Origin: Burkholderia sp. Ax-1724
GTDB lineage: Bacteria; Pseudomonadota; Gammaproteobacteria; Burkholderiales; Burkholderiaceae
Assembly: GCF_011752995.1 (NCBI RefSeq)
Contig: NZ_VWWL01000032.1
Span: 1-63,814 of the forward strand
Reading direction: 5' to 3'
DNA: 63,814 nt
Part shown: positions 17,317 through 34,192 of the stretch, piece by piece
Layout of the letters: every line of letters begins with the position of its first letter
Numbering within the stretch: the first letter of the stretch is position 1
Notes under the pieces: generated by a model
Told to the model about the DNA's origin: nothing
What the model saw: only the letters and a program-made list of their open reading frames with translations
The model's database searches: none
Program-made: the position numbers and the translations under genes

Positions 17317-17882
17317 GACTTGTCCTTGCCAAGGCCACTGCCGCCGGCCAGTTGAGTGCGCAGATTGCGGCGCGCGCGGGCCAGCAGACTTTCCAGCGCA
17401 TCGACGCTGACGCCCATCAGGGCGGCCGCGTCGAGGTTCGACATTTCCTGGTAGTAGGTCAGCACGAGCGCCTCGCGCTGGCGTGCCGGCAACGCGGCAA
17501 GCGCCGCGCGAACCCGCTCGCTCTCGGCTCGCGCCTCGAGCCGAGCCTCGGGCGGCGCGGCGGGATCGGCCATGTCGGGCAGTTCGTCGTTCGGGTCTTC
17601 GCGCCGGCCGCGCAGACGGTCGTAGCAGAGATTGAGCGCGACGCGATGCATCCATGTGTCGAATTTCGCTTCGCCCTCGCGCCAGCGCGCCGCCTGCTTC
17701 CAGATTCGCACGAACACCTCCTGCGCGACATCCTCCGCTTCCATGCGATCGCCGAGCATGCGCGTGGCGAGCGCAAGCAGCCGCGGCAGCTTGCGCGCGA
17801 CGAGCGAGCGAACCGCGCCGGGCTCCTCGCGGCCGATCTGGGCGATCAGCTCGGCGTCGGGATCGGGTGGGGCTTCGCTCAA
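17313..17882 (-). CDS. ECF RNA polymerase sigma factor
   Basis: A 189-residue sigma-70 family factor. Region 2 is visible as LATRMLGDRMEAEDVAQEVF followed by FVRIWKQAARWREGEAKFDTW and HRVALNLCYDRLR; region 4 as ALPARQREALVLTYYQEMSN with the helix-turn-helix LDAAALMGVSVDALESLLARA. It would direct transcription of its own operon and probably other envelope genes. The frame starts with TTG at 17882 preceded by GGAGCG. It heads the group sigma, anti-sigma, sensor, DUF1800, DUF1501, consistent with autoregulation; I could not identify its promoter in 17883-18048, which holds no gene. Confidence 0.9.
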   Translation of the reverse strand: MSEAPPDPDAELIAQIGREEPGAVRSLVARKLPRLLALATRMLGDRMEAEDVAQEVFVRIWKQAARWREGEAKFDTWMHRVALNLCYDRLRGRREDPNDELPDMADPAAPPEARLEARAESERVRAALAALPARQREALVLTYYQEMSNLDAAALMGVSVDALESLLARARRNLRTQLAGGSGLGKDKS

Positions 17883-18048
17883 GGCGCGGCGCTCCAGCGC
17901 GACATGACGCGGGTTGGCACGGACCGTCTCACTGCATGAAGATCGTTCACTCGCCGCCGCTCCTTCGCTCGTTGCGCCGCGCCTTGTACTGCGCCTGGTA
18001 CCACGCCTTGTACCGCTTCATGCGCCGCGTGCTGTTCCGTCAACCCGG

Positions 18049-18150
18049 TCAATATACGACGATCCCCGGCCGGTAATAAGCCGGCCGCGCCGGGTACACC
18101 ACACAGCCGGCGAGCGAGACCGCCAGCACAATCATCACGAGTATTTTCAT
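18049..18150 (-). CDS. 33-residue lipoprotein
   Basis: A tiny frame of 33 codons behind a good GAGGCAGG ribosome site. It reads MKILVMIVLAVSLAGC, a complete lipoprotein signal with lipobox LAGC, followed by 17 residues rich in Tyr, Pro, Arg and Val (VVYPARPAYYRPGIVVY). The mature peptide would be only 18 residues including the acylated Cys. Similar Tyr/Pro-rich mini-lipoproteins occur next to YXWGXW proteins, as here. The function is unknown. Confidence 0.55.
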   Translation of the reverse strand: MKILVMIVLAVSLAGCVVYPARPAYYRPGIVVY

Positions 18151-18248
18151 GGCAAACCTGCCTCAGTGACTGAATGAGGCTTCGCGTCGACAAACGCGCA
18201 GCACGTTATGGGAAGCGGTGACACAGCCGCAAGACTCAAGTCCAATGC

Positions 18249-18566
18249 TCAGGCCCAATGCCCCTCGACCCAGCGCCAGTTCGGACCACGCTGCACCCAA
18301 TGCCCGGGCACCCAGTGATAGCCGACGCGAACCGGCCGCCAGTACCCCGGCGCCCACACGTAACGGCCGTACCGCCAGTGCCAGTGGCCCTGATCCCATA
18401 CATAGCCCGCCCGCGGCGCGGGAACGACTTCGACGCGCGGTGGCGGCGGCGCCATCGGCGCGATGATGATTTCGGCGCTGGCGGGCGCGGCCGTCAGCGT
18501 GGCGGCACAGCACAACGCGGCGGCGAGCGTGGAGCCCAGTAGGCGGGCGATGCGATTCGAGGTCAT
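18249..18566 (-). CDS. YXWGXW-repeat exported protein
   Basis: A 105-residue protein with a Sec signal (about residues 1-31, cleaved after APASA). The mature part contains aromatic repeats of the YXWGXW type: AGYVWDQGHWHWRYGRYVW, then GYHWVPGHWVQRGPNWRWVE. Such proteins are small, exported and often co-regulated with envelope-stress genes; their biochemical role is not known. It is followed by the 33-residue lipoprotein on the same strand. Confidence 0.8.
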   Translation of the reverse strand: MTSNRIARLLGSTLAAALCCAATLTAAPASAEIIIAPMAPPPPRVEVVPAPRAGYVWDQGHWHWRYGRYVWAPGYWRPVRVGYHWVPGHWVQRGPNWRWVEGHWA

Positions 18567-18723
18567 GTCGGTTTCTCCCCAAAGGACCAGAAAGAGCCGG
18601 AGCCTGAAAACGGCGCCGTTTCTGCTTGAACGCGGTGGCGGGAGAAATCCGTCGCCCGATTCGCGGGAAATGGCCGGTACGGTATCCTTGCCGCTTCAGC
18701 GACTCTTTTCCCTACACTGCCCG

Positions 18724-19410
18724 ATGGCCGATTTCCCCTTCGATGCCGTGCTCTTCGATTGCGACGGCGTGCTCGTCGACTCCGAACCCATCACGAACCG
18801 CGTGCTCACCGAGATGCTCGGCGAGCTTGGCTGGCACCTGAGCGTCGAAGAGACGATGCGCATTTTCGTCGGCAAGGCCGTCAAGGACGAAGCCCCGCTG
18901 ATCGAGGCACGCACCGGCTTCGCGATCACCACCGACTGGCTCATGCAGTTCCGCGCGCGGCGCAACGCGGCACTCGACGACGAATTACAGGCGATCGCCG
19001 GCGCGGGCGCGGTGGTGCGTTCGCTCCATGAAACGCTCGATGGACGCATTGCGGTCGCCTCGGGTGCGGACCGCGTCAAGGTCGAGTTGCAGCTCGCAAA
19101 GGCCGGCATGCTCGACTGCTTCGAAGGGCGCATCTTCAGCGGTCACGAGATGCCGCGCAGCAAGCCGTTTCCCGACGTGTATCTCGCGGCGGCCGCAGCG
19201 CTCGGCGTGGACCCGCAACGCTGCGCGGTGATCGAGGATACGGTGACGGGTGCGACTGCCGGAGTCGCGGCGGGTGCGACGGTGTTTGGTTACTGCCCGT
19301 CGCACCTGGCGCATAGCAGCGCAACCGCGTTGCATGGCGCGGGGGTCGTGCGGGTGTTCACGGATATGGCCGAGTTGCCCGGATTGCTGGCGGAGTGGGT
19401 CCGCGGGTGA
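18724..19410 (+). CDS. HAD-superfamily phosphatase (beta-phosphoglucomutase/Gph-like)
   Basis: A 228-residue HAD subfamily IA hydrolase. Motif I is AVLFDCDGVLVDSEP (nucleophile and acid Asp), motif II is AVASGAD, the Lys motif is SKPFPDVYLAAA, and motif III/IV is CAVIEDTVTGATAGVAAG. It probably dephosphorylates a sugar or organic phosphate in the cytoplasm; the substrate is not predictable. The ATG at 18724 lies directly before the HAD core. It is divergent from the YXWGXW gene. Confidence 0.88.
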   Translation: MADFPFDAVLFDCDGVLVDSEPITNRVLTEMLGELGWHLSVEETMRIFVGKAVKDEAPLIEARTGFAITTDWLMQFRARRNAALDDELQAIAGAGAVVRSLHETLDGRIAVASGADRVKVELQLAKAGMLDCFEGRIFSGHEMPRSKPFPDVYLAAAAALGVDPQRCAVIEDTVTGATAGVAAGATVFGYCPSHLAHSSATALHGAGVVRVFTDMAELPGLLAEWVRG

Positions 19411-19593
19411 TCGGCTGGTTTGGTGGTTTGCTGATATGTTGAAGTGTTGGCGGTTCGACTCATGACGAGTCTCATCCCTGGCGACCTGTCGCGCTGCGAC
19501 GAACCCGACCGCGCCGGCGCGCAAACCGTACGCGGCGGCAACGCATGCTTTAAACGCGCAGAGCCCAACTGGTGTCACAACGAGCCGCCGCCG

Positions 19594-19701
19594 ATGCGCG
19601 TCCCGCCGCACTGGAACCCCTGCCCGCCAGGACATCCCGGCTGCGGGCCGGTCCGTACTCCGATTTGCTACCCACAGCCGGGGCACACCGTGCCATTGTG
19701 A
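19594..19701 (+). CDS. Possible 35-residue Cys/Pro-rich small protein
   Basis: A short frame in the otherwise empty 19411-19799 stretch. From ATG 19594 it reads MRVPPHWNPCPPGHPGCGPV followed by RTPICYPQPGHTVPL. The composition (three Cys, many Pro/His/Gly, little Arg) is unlike a random GC-rich frame, but there is no good ribosome site and no family. Treat as tentative; the rest of the gap shows nothing I can name. Confidence 0.25.
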   Translation: MRVPPHWNPCPPGHPGCGPVRTPICYPQPGHTVPL

Positions 19702-19799
19702 GCGCCACTGCGAACACCGCGCGTAGTACTGGCGCGCGCAGCAACGCAATCGCTGCGGCCCGTCTCGCGTGAACCGGCCGCCGCGTGCGCTTCACACGC

Positions 19800-20192
19800 T
19801 TATTCGAAGGCCGGATCGATCGGCACACGATAGCCGACCGCGAGCCGATTGGTTTCGTTGGCCATGCCGACGATCGCGAGCAGTTCGCCGAACATCTCGT
19901 CGGTCATGCCTGCGCGACGCGCTGCCGCCGTGTGACTCGCGACGCAGTAGCCACAGTTATTGGTCACACTGACCGCGACGTACAACAGCTCCTTGACGAG
20001 CGGATCAAGCGTGCCGGGCGCCATGACCTCCTTCAGACTGTCCCACGTGCGCGCGAGCGTCGGCGGATGTTGAGCGATGTACTTCCAGAAGTTGTTCACG
20101 TCGTCGACCTGGCGCATCTGCTTGATGTCGTCGTAGACGGCTTTGACTTCAGGCGATGCGTCGGTGTAGTCGACCGGGTTGGACTGGGACAT
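19800..20192 (-). CDS. Carboxymuconolactone decarboxylase/AhpD-like protein
   Basis: A 130-residue all-helical protein with the AhpD-like CxxC motif NNCGYCVASH (Cys80, Cys83, His87), typical of alkylhydroperoxidase-like members of the family. It probably works in peroxide or thiol redox chemistry rather than as a true decarboxylase. It is followed on its 5' side by a 275-base gap (20193-20467) with no supported gene; the gap separates it from the end of the capsule operon. Confidence 0.85.
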   Translation of the reverse strand: MSQSNPVDYTDASPEVKAVYDDIKQMRQVDDVNNFWKYIAQHPPTLARTWDSLKEVMAPGTLDPLVKELLYVAVSVTNNCGYCVASHTAAARRAGMTDEMFGELLAIVGMANETNRLAVGYRVPIDPAFE

Positions 20193-20467
20193 GCATTCTC
20201 CGGGAGATAGAGCGAGGGGCTGAGCGATGGATAAGCGTGCAGATTTTCTTTATCAGTATATCCATAACCCTGCCCTTCCTGATATGCCACGCTCACTTCA
20301 TGAAGAAAGCATCAACGGCGTTTGCCTGCCGTGAAACTTCAGGCACGTCTACTGCCCGAAATCATTCACGCGTTTCGAAGCGCATGCGCACCGATTCCAA
20401 TGCCATTGGCAGACGCGGCGAGCGTGGCTTGCGCCTCGGCAGTTCGACAAAGTTCGTTGGGCCGGCA

Positions 20468-21898
20468 TCAAGCCTTTGCCACACGCCCGTAAGTATCTTC
20501 AAACCGTACGATATCATCCTCGCCAAGATAAGCGCCCGACTGCACCTCGATCAGTTCGAGCGGAATCTTGCCGGGGTTCATCAGCCGGTGCGTGACGCCG
20601 AGCGGGATGTAGGTCGACTGGTTCTCGGTCAGGATGATTTCCTTGTCGCCATTCGTGACGAGCGCAGTACCCTTGACGACGATCCAATGTTCCGCGCGAT
20701 GATGATGCATCTGCAGACTCAGTTGCGCCCCCGGGCTGACAATAATGCGCTTGACCTGGAAACGATCGCCGTTGTCGATGCCCTCATAGGAACCCCATGG
20801 CCGCACCACCCGGCGATGCGTGACCGACTCGTGGCGCCCCATCTCGTTCAGTTGCGCGACGATCTTCTTCACCTCCTGCGCCTTGTCGCGATGCGCCACC
20901 AGCACGGCATCCGCGGTCTCGACGATGACGATGTTCTCCAGACCGATCGCGGCCACCAGCCGATGCTCGGCGCGAATATACGAATTGCTCACTGAATCTG
21001 TCAGCACGTCGCCGATCAGTGCGTTGTTCTGCGCGTCAAGCGCGGCGATATCGGCCAGCGCGGTCCACGAACCGATATCGTTCCAGCCGAGGTCGGCAAC
21101 CGCGACCACGGCCGCGCGGTCGGTCTTCTCCATCACGGCGTGGTCGACGGAAATATTCGGGCATGCCGCAAACGCGCCGGCATCCAGCCGCACGAAATCG
21201 CTATCCTGCTGCGCGGCCTGCAGCGAAAGCTCAGCCTGCCGCGCGATGTCGGGTTCATAGCGCCGCAGTTCTTCCAGATACGTGGACGCCTTCAGCATGA
21301 ACATGCCGCTGTTCCAGTAATAGCGGCCATCGTCGATAAAACGCTGCGCGGTGGCAGCGTCGGGCTTTTCGACGAACGAGTCGACCGCGAACACCGCTGC
21401 GTCGTCGATCAGCGGCGCGCCGGCGCGAATGTAGCCATAGCCGGTATGCGGCTCGGTTGGCGTAATACCGAACGTAACGAGACGTCCGTCTTTCGCGATA
21501 TGCGCCGCGGCTTCCGCCGCCTTGACGAAGGCCGCCTCACCGGCGATCACATGATCGGACGGTAGCACGAGCAGCAACGCGTCCGGCCCGTCACGCAGCG
21601 CGAGCAGCGCCGCGGCGGCAATCGCCGGCGCGGTATTGCGGCTCACGGGTTCGAGCACGATTGCCGACGAGGTCACGTCGACCTGACGCAATTGTTCGGC
21701 CACGAGAAAGCGTTGCTCGTTGTTCGTGACGACGATAGGCGTGACGATATCGGCAATGCCGCCCAATCGCAGTGCGGTTTGCTGAACCAGCGTATGCTCC
21801 CCGGTCAGCTTCAGATACTGCTTCGGATATCCCCCACGCGACATCGGCCACAGCCGCGTGCCGCTGCCGCCGCAAAGAATCACTGGATGGATATGCAT
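20468..21898 (-). CDS. manC: Mannose-1-phosphate guanylyltransferase / mannose-6-phosphate isomerase
   Basis: A 476-residue bifunctional ManC/AlgA-type enzyme making GDP-mannose. The nucleotidyltransferase half carries GGSGTRLWPMSRGGYPKQYL near the start and FVEKPDAATAQRF; the C-terminal cupin (from about residue 350) carries VVRPWGSYEGI, QMHHHRAEHWIVV (isomerase metal site) and YIPLGVTHRLMNPG. GDP-mannose feeds the mannose or manno-heptose sugars of Kps/Wcb capsules. The start at 21898 has AAGGAA upstream; the longer frame has no family similarity. It is the last gene of the leftward capsule block, 73 bases after the GNAT gene. Confidence 0.92.
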   Translation of the reverse strand: MHIHPVILCGGSGTRLWPMSRGGYPKQYLKLTGEHTLVQQTALRLGGIADIVTPIVVTNNEQRFLVAEQLRQVDVTSSAIVLEPVSRNTAPAIAAAALLALRDGPDALLLVLPSDHVIAGEAAFVKAAEAAAHIAKDGRLVTFGITPTEPHTGYGYIRAGAPLIDDAAVFAVDSFVEKPDAATAQRFIDDGRYYWNSGMFMLKASTYLEELRRYEPDIARQAELSLQAAQQDSDFVRLDAGAFAACPNISVDHAVMEKTDRAAVVAVADLGWNDIGSWTALADIAALDAQNNALIGDVLTDSVSNSYIRAEHRLVAAIGLENIVIVETADAVLVAHRDKAQEVKKIVAQLNEMGRHESVTHRRVVRPWGSYEGIDNGDRFQVKRIIVSPGAQLSLQMHHHRAEHWIVVKGTALVTNGDKEIILTENQSTYIPLGVTHRLMNPGKIPLELIEVQSGAYLGEDDIVRFEDTYGRVAKA

Positions 21899-21971
21899 GA
21901 TTTCATTCCTTGTATGTTTTCGTGAATCGACTGCATCGTAACGTCCGTGTCTGCCTCGCACGGAACCCTCA

Positions 21972-22679
21972 TCAATCCTTGCCGGCCCACTCCAGCCGAA
22001 CCGATTCCAGCTCACGTGGCAGGCGCTGCGAAACCGGAGCACGGCGCGGCAACTCGACAAAGCCGAGGCGCCGGTATAAATCGTAGGCGCGCGTATTGCT
22101 GACCAGCACGTCGAGCACGATCTGCCGCCGGCTTTCGCTGCTCGCGGCGCCACGTCCTTGCGCGGCCGTCGCCTCCGTGCGCATGGCATCGGCAAATAGC
22201 GCGCTGAACACCCCCGTACCACGCATCGGCTCGAACGTCGCGCAATGCGCGATCAGCGTTTGCGACGACTTCGGCGCCGGCAACTCGCTTTCCAGAACGA
22301 GCCCGCGCAACAGCATCCGGAGCGTGCGGCGCACGCCGAAAAACCGCAGCAGCATCAGTGCGGCATGCGGATCGTCGAGCCACGTGCCACGCCCATCATG
22401 CAGCGCCAGCACCGCGAGCGGCCGATCGTCCGAATGTACGGCCACACGATGACGCCGATGCGAAAAGCGTCCGGATTTCGACGCGAACGCAAAGGCCAGA
22501 AATGCGACGCACGTATCGGCCGGTTCGCCGAGAAAGAAGCTGAATTCGCGCACACCCGACGCGAAAATCAACGGCGCGCACGCTTTCGCGTCTTCCGCGC
22601 GCGCGGAGCGAAAGCGCAGCGAGACCGGTTCGTTGTCGCAAAGAAATGCACTCGCGCTTGCGGGTTCTACGGCGTACAT
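21972..22679 (-). CDS. GNAT-like N-acyltransferase of the capsule lipid block
   Basis: A 235-residue protein with a GNAT-type core: FRSARAEDAKACAPLIFASG at the start, a central stretch with ALHDGRGTWLDDPHAALMLL, the acyl-CoA region MRGTGVFSALFADAM, and the closing LDVLVSNTRAYDLYRRLGF typical of GNAT folds. It should move an acyl group from acyl-CoA to an amine. Because it lies 27 bases after an alpha-oxoamine synthase, N-acylation of the aminoketone product is an attractive role, as bacterial ceramide synthases are also GNAT-like. That role is inference. Confidence 0.7.
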   Translation of the reverse strand: MYAVEPASASAFLCDNEPVSLRFRSARAEDAKACAPLIFASGVREFSFFLGEPADTCVAFLAFAFASKSGRFSHRRHRVAVHSDDRPLAVLALHDGRGTWLDDPHAALMLLRFFGVRRTLRMLLRGLVLESELPAPKSSQTLIAHCATFEPMRGTGVFSALFADAMRTEATAAQGRGAASSESRRQIVLDVLVSNTRAYDLYRRLGFVELPRRAPVSQRLPRELESVRLEWAGKD

Positions 22680-22706
22680 GGTGAGATAAGTGTTGTTGTG
22701 GTGGCG

Positions 22707-24044
22707 TCAGCGAGGCAGACGTTTAAGTGCCGCAATGGTCCGGCTGATCTGCTCCGGCTCGTGCGTCGAGCAGATGAAAAATCGCAGACGCGCCGCTTTT
22801 TCCTCGACCGCCGGATAGAAAATCGGCTGCACGTTGATGCCGTCCGCGAACATCGCGTTGGCCCATTGCGCGGCTTTCAGCGTGCTGCCGGTAATGATCG
22901 GAATAACCGCATATCCCGCGCTCTTGCCGGTATCGAATCCCGCAGCGCGCGCTTCGTCGAGAAACTGCTGCCCGCGTGCGCGCAGTCGCGTCACCCGCTC
23001 GGGTTCCGCGGCCATGCATTCGAGCGCCGCGAGTGCCGCCGCCGCCAACGCGGGAGCGAGACCCACGCTGTACAGAAAGCCCGGCGCGAGATGCCGCAGG
23101 ATGTCGATCAATGCCTGCGAACCGGCGATGAACCCGCCGCAGCCGGCCAGCGTCTTGCTCAGCGTGCCCATCCAGATGTCGACGTCGCCGCTTGCGACAT
23201 CGCAATGCTCGCGCACGCCTTTGCCCCGCTCGCCCAGCACGCCGAGCGAATGCGCTTCATCGACCATCAGAAACGCCGCATGCCGGCGCTTGATATCGAC
23301 GAACTGCGCGAGCTCGGGGATATCGCCATCCATGCTGTAGAGGCCCTCGATCGCGATCAGGACGCGCCTGTAATCGTGCCGCACGCGCGCGAGCAGCGCA
23401 TCGAGCGCTTGCCAGTCGTTGTGCGGAAAGCTCAGTCGTTTCGCGCCGCTCAACTGCGCGCCCTGCACGATGCTGTTGTGCGCGAGAGAATCGTGCACGA
23501 TCAGATCGCCCGGGCCGAACAGCGAGCCGATCACCGTCACGTTGGTTGCATGACCGCTGACGAACACGACACAGTCGTCGACCTCGTAAAACGTCGCGAG
23601 CGCGGCTTCCAGCTCGCGCTGCACCGGGCGCTCTCCCGCCACCATGCGACTTGCCGATGCCGACGTGCCATAGCGGTCGATCGCCTCTTTCGCGCGCTCG
23701 CAGACGCGCGGATCGCCGGCCATTCCGAGGTAGTTATAGTTCGCGTAGTTCAGATACTCGACCCCGCCGATCCGCGTCGTCGCCCCCGCCACGCCTTCGT
23801 GCACGCGGAAGAAAGGCGACTGCACCCGCAGCGTGTCGCCCATCTGGCGCAATATTTCGACCTGCTGATAACCAGGCATGCTTTCGAAGCGGCACAGTTC
23901 GGCGCGCGCGGCATCCCGCGCTGCGCCGGCACCTGCGGCCGGGAGCGGCACGCCCGGCGTATCCGCTTCTTTGGACACGCGTTCCAGTTGCCGCTTCAAT
24001 GCCTTCGCGGCGAGTTGCTGACGAAGGTGATCGCCCAGTCCCAT
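22707..24044 (-). CDS. wcbT: Alpha-oxoamine synthase (AONS/serine palmitoyltransferase-like), WcbT-like
   Basis: A 445-residue PLP enzyme of the alpha-oxoamine synthase family, which joins an acyl thioester to an amino acid with loss of CO2. It shows YLNYANYNYLGMAG, YGTSASASRMVAGERPVQRE, the PLP-contact DEAHSLGVLGERGKG, and the Schiff-base lysine in GTLSKTLAGCGGF (about residue 296). The N-terminal 50 residues form an extra helical extension. In this operon it directly follows a polyketide synthase that lacks a thioesterase, so it probably releases the chain from the ACP as an aminoketone. The symbol follows the Burkholderia mallei/pseudomallei capsule cluster by analogy. It starts 31 bases after the LpxC-like gene. 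Confidence 0.85.
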   Translation of the reverse strand: MGLGDHLRQQLAAKALKRQLERVSKEADTPGVPLPAAGAGAARDAARAELCRFESMPGYQQVEILRQMGDTLRVQSPFFRVHEGVAGATTRIGGVEYLNYANYNYLGMAGDPRVCERAKEAIDRYGTSASASRMVAGERPVQRELEAALATFYEVDDCVVFVSGHATNVTVIGSLFGPGDLIVHDSLAHNSIVQGAQLSGAKRLSFPHNDWQALDALLARVRHDYRRVLIAIEGLYSMDGDIPELAQFVDIKRRHAAFLMVDEAHSLGVLGERGKGVREHCDVASGDVDIWMGTLSKTLAGCGGFIAGSQALIDILRHLAPGFLYSVGLAPALAAAALAALECMAAEPERVTRLRARGQQFLDEARAAGFDTGKSAGYAVIPIITGSTLKAAQWANAMFADGINVQPIFYPAVEEKAARLRFFICSTHEPEQISRTIAALKRLPR

Positions 24045-24075
24045 AGTGTTTCGCTCATCCCGTGTGCGAGCCCGT

Positions 24076-24989
24076 TCAGCTCGCGAATTCGGCCCATTCC
24101 CACGCATCGCAATCGGCGAGCAGCGCGGCAACGAGCCGGTAGTTCATTTCATGGCTTGGCCGCAGCGCGCGTACGCGGCCGAGCAACGGCGCACCGGCCA
24201 TTGCCATGTCACCGACCAGATCGAGTACCCGGTGCCGGACGAATTCGTCGGGTACGCGCATGCCGCCCAGCACGCGATTGCCAACGATCGCCGCGGTACA
24301 GGACAACCGCGCGCCGCGCAGAATCGGCATGCCGCGCACGTAACCGGCGAGAATCGCGGGAATCGCCCATTTGACGCGCCCATACGAACGCGACGGCGCA
24401 ATCTCGCCGGCAAAACTCGCCGGCGTTAGCGCGCCATCCCAGCGCAATTCGCCAAAGCCTTTCAGGTCATTGCGCACGGTCATTTCATAGGCGGACGCGG
24501 GTTCGACCGACAGGCTGCGTTCGTCGCGCGTGCCCGCGTCGTCCACGATTTCGACGGGACGCAGTACGCGAATGAAACGCTTCGCCTCAGGCAACTCGAC
24601 TCGTCCGCACGCGCGAATGGCGTCGAGCCAAGGTTGCGCGCTGCCGTCGAGAATCGGCACTTCCTCGGCGTCCAGCTCGACCGTCGCGCGATCGATTTCA
24701 CACGCCAGCAACGACGCGAGCAGGTGCTCGACCGTGCGCACGCGCACGCCCCCGGCCGACTCCAGCATCGTGCACAGCGGCTGAGCGCGCCGCCATGCCG
24801 GGCTCACTGCGAATTCGGCGAGCACCTTGCCCTGCTGCACGCGTCGAAACACGATGCTTCGTGGACTGTTCGACGTGCCAGGCAAAACGCGCACGTTCAC
24901 GCGGCGGCCGGTGTGCAGCCCATGACCACTCAGCACGAGCTCGCGCGCGAGCGTTCCCTCCCGGTGGCTCCAGCCTGCGGGCGCGTGCA

Positions 24990-24990
<1 letters not shown>
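24076..24990 (-). CDS. wcbS: LpxC-like zinc deacetylase paralogue, WcbS-like
   Basis: A 304-residue homologue of UDP-3-O-acyl-GlcNAc deacetylase. The N-terminal TLARELVLSGHGLHTGRRV and the DGSAQPWLDAI motif fit LpxC. The metal ligands are conserved: His89 (in TVEHLLASL), His253 and Asp257 (in VRHRVLDLVGD). The base Glu88 and the oxyanion His280 are also kept. The phosphate-binding Lys after the second His is Arg here, and the RTFGF-like acyl-channel motif is replaced by PSRSYGRVKW, so the substrate is probably not the lipid A precursor. It is coupled to the polyketide synthase by one overlapping base. It likely removes an N-acetyl or related group from a capsule-linked lipid or sugar. The symbol is by analogy. 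Confidence 0.8.
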
Positions 24991-32656
<7,666 letters not shown>

Positions 32657-32660
<4 letters not shown>

Positions 32661-34192
32661 CGTTCTTCTGTCGTGTGCAGGCTACGCGCTGGTGTCTCGC
32701 CCGGTATCGCCGGCGCAAGCGCCTTGACGAGCGCGACACCGAGTTGCCCCGCGCTCAGATCTTCCCGGGTCGCCGACGCATCGCCGTAGTTGCGCCAGAT
32801 AAAATAGTCGCTGCAAGCCGGCTCCTTGCCGAGCGCCGCATAGACATGCGAAAGCGCCGGCACGTGATCGCCGTAAAAACACAGCACCGTCTCGCGGCGC
32901 CGCGCGCGCAGCGCGGCGAGCAGGCGGCCCAGCATCGCGTCGGCGTTGGCGAGGTGGCGCAGATAAGCGGTCAGATCGCGCCACTGCGCAGCGTCGCCAA
33001 GCGAGTGAAAGGCCGTGCTTTCGCCCGCCTGCACTGTTTCCAGATGCAGCGGGCCGTGGTTTTCCATCGTCATCGAAAAGATGAACGCGGGGTCGGCACG
33101 TGTTTCGTCGAGTGCGTCGATGATCGCGCCGGCAACCGCCATGTCGGCAACATAAGGGCCCGCGCGCGGCGCGTCGACGAATGCCTCGATGTCGACGAAC
33201 CGGTCGATCTGAAGATGCCTGAACGCCCGCGCGCGGCCGAAGAAATCCGCGTAATACGGGTGAATCGCCAGGGTTTGGTAGCCGCCACGCTTGAACCATG
33301 ACGCAAGCGACATGCTCGCGCGCCGCACGAACGCATACGGATAGAAGCGCGCGTAGCCGAGCCGGTCCTGATCGGCGCCCGTCAGCACCGCGAATTCCGT
33401 GCGCATCGTATTCGCGCCCCACGCGGGCACCGTGAGTTCACCGTGCTGCACCGACTCGCGGCGCGCCGTATCGAAGTTGCGCAGGATCGATGGATCGATG
33501 GCCAGGGACAGACGCCGCGCGTCGAAAAAGGACTCGCTCTGGATCAGGATGACGTCGGGCGTCGTCATCGGCATGCCCTTGGCGAACGGGCCGGCGGCGA
33601 GCGCGGCGCGCAATTGTCGTGCGGTGGCCGGCCTCATGCCGTTCAGCAGATACGCGATTAAAACCGCGAAAAATCCGTGGCGTCGCTGATCGTCGGCGGC
33701 ATGCAGCGTAAGCGGCAAACGCGCGGCGCACGCGTAAGCGGCGGACAGGCACGCGCCGGCGGCAAGCAGCAGCGCGCCCGTGGGCCGATGCGGCAGTGGT
33801 GCGTCCGCCAGAAACGCCGCGACCACCACGACGGCGCCGAGCACGATTGCCGCAACGGTACCGGCGCTCAGAAACGGCAGATAAAGACGCGGATGAGCGA
33901 AAAGCTGGCTGAAAAGGCTCAGATCGGTAAACACGAAAGGCTCGCGCAGCGACGTGTATTTCGCGTTGCTGACGCCCGCCAGCAGCGCCACCAAGGCGAT
34001 CGCAACGAAGGCTGCAAAGCGCACGCGCCCGGTAAGCAGCACGAGACATGTGCAGATGAATCCGATCGCCGCGACGTGCAGCGCGAACGCGAGCGGCAAG
34101 CGGCGCAACGACGCGCGCGGCTTCGCAAGCGCTTCAGGCAGAAGCGCGACGCCGGCCGCGGCAGCGAAGTCGAGCGCGAGCATCGCGTTCAC
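32657..34192 (-). CDS. wcbQ: LTA synthase/sulfatase-fold membrane transferase, WcbQ-like
   Basis: A 511-residue protein with about four to five N-terminal membrane segments (residues 1-160) and a C-terminal alkaline-phosphatase-fold domain as in LtaS, OpgB and related phosphoglycerol/phosphoethanolamine transferases. Metal and nucleophile motifs are kept: VILIQSESFFDARR (Glu), GANTMRTEFAVLTG (likely Thr nucleophile, about residue 260), MENHGPLH (His) and FYGDHVPAL (Asp-His). It could move a phosphoglycerol- or phosphoethanolamine-type head group to a lipid or glycan at the periplasmic face. It starts at 34192, directly after the SDR stop, and its end overlaps the polyketide synthase start by ATGA. 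The symbol is by analogy. Confidence 0.82.

Noticed and set aside
22245..24374. 709-residue plus-strand frame opposite the GNAT and alpha-oxoamine synthase genes
   Set aside because: Low-complexity Arg/Ala/His composition and no domains; the minus-strand genes have full catalytic motifs.
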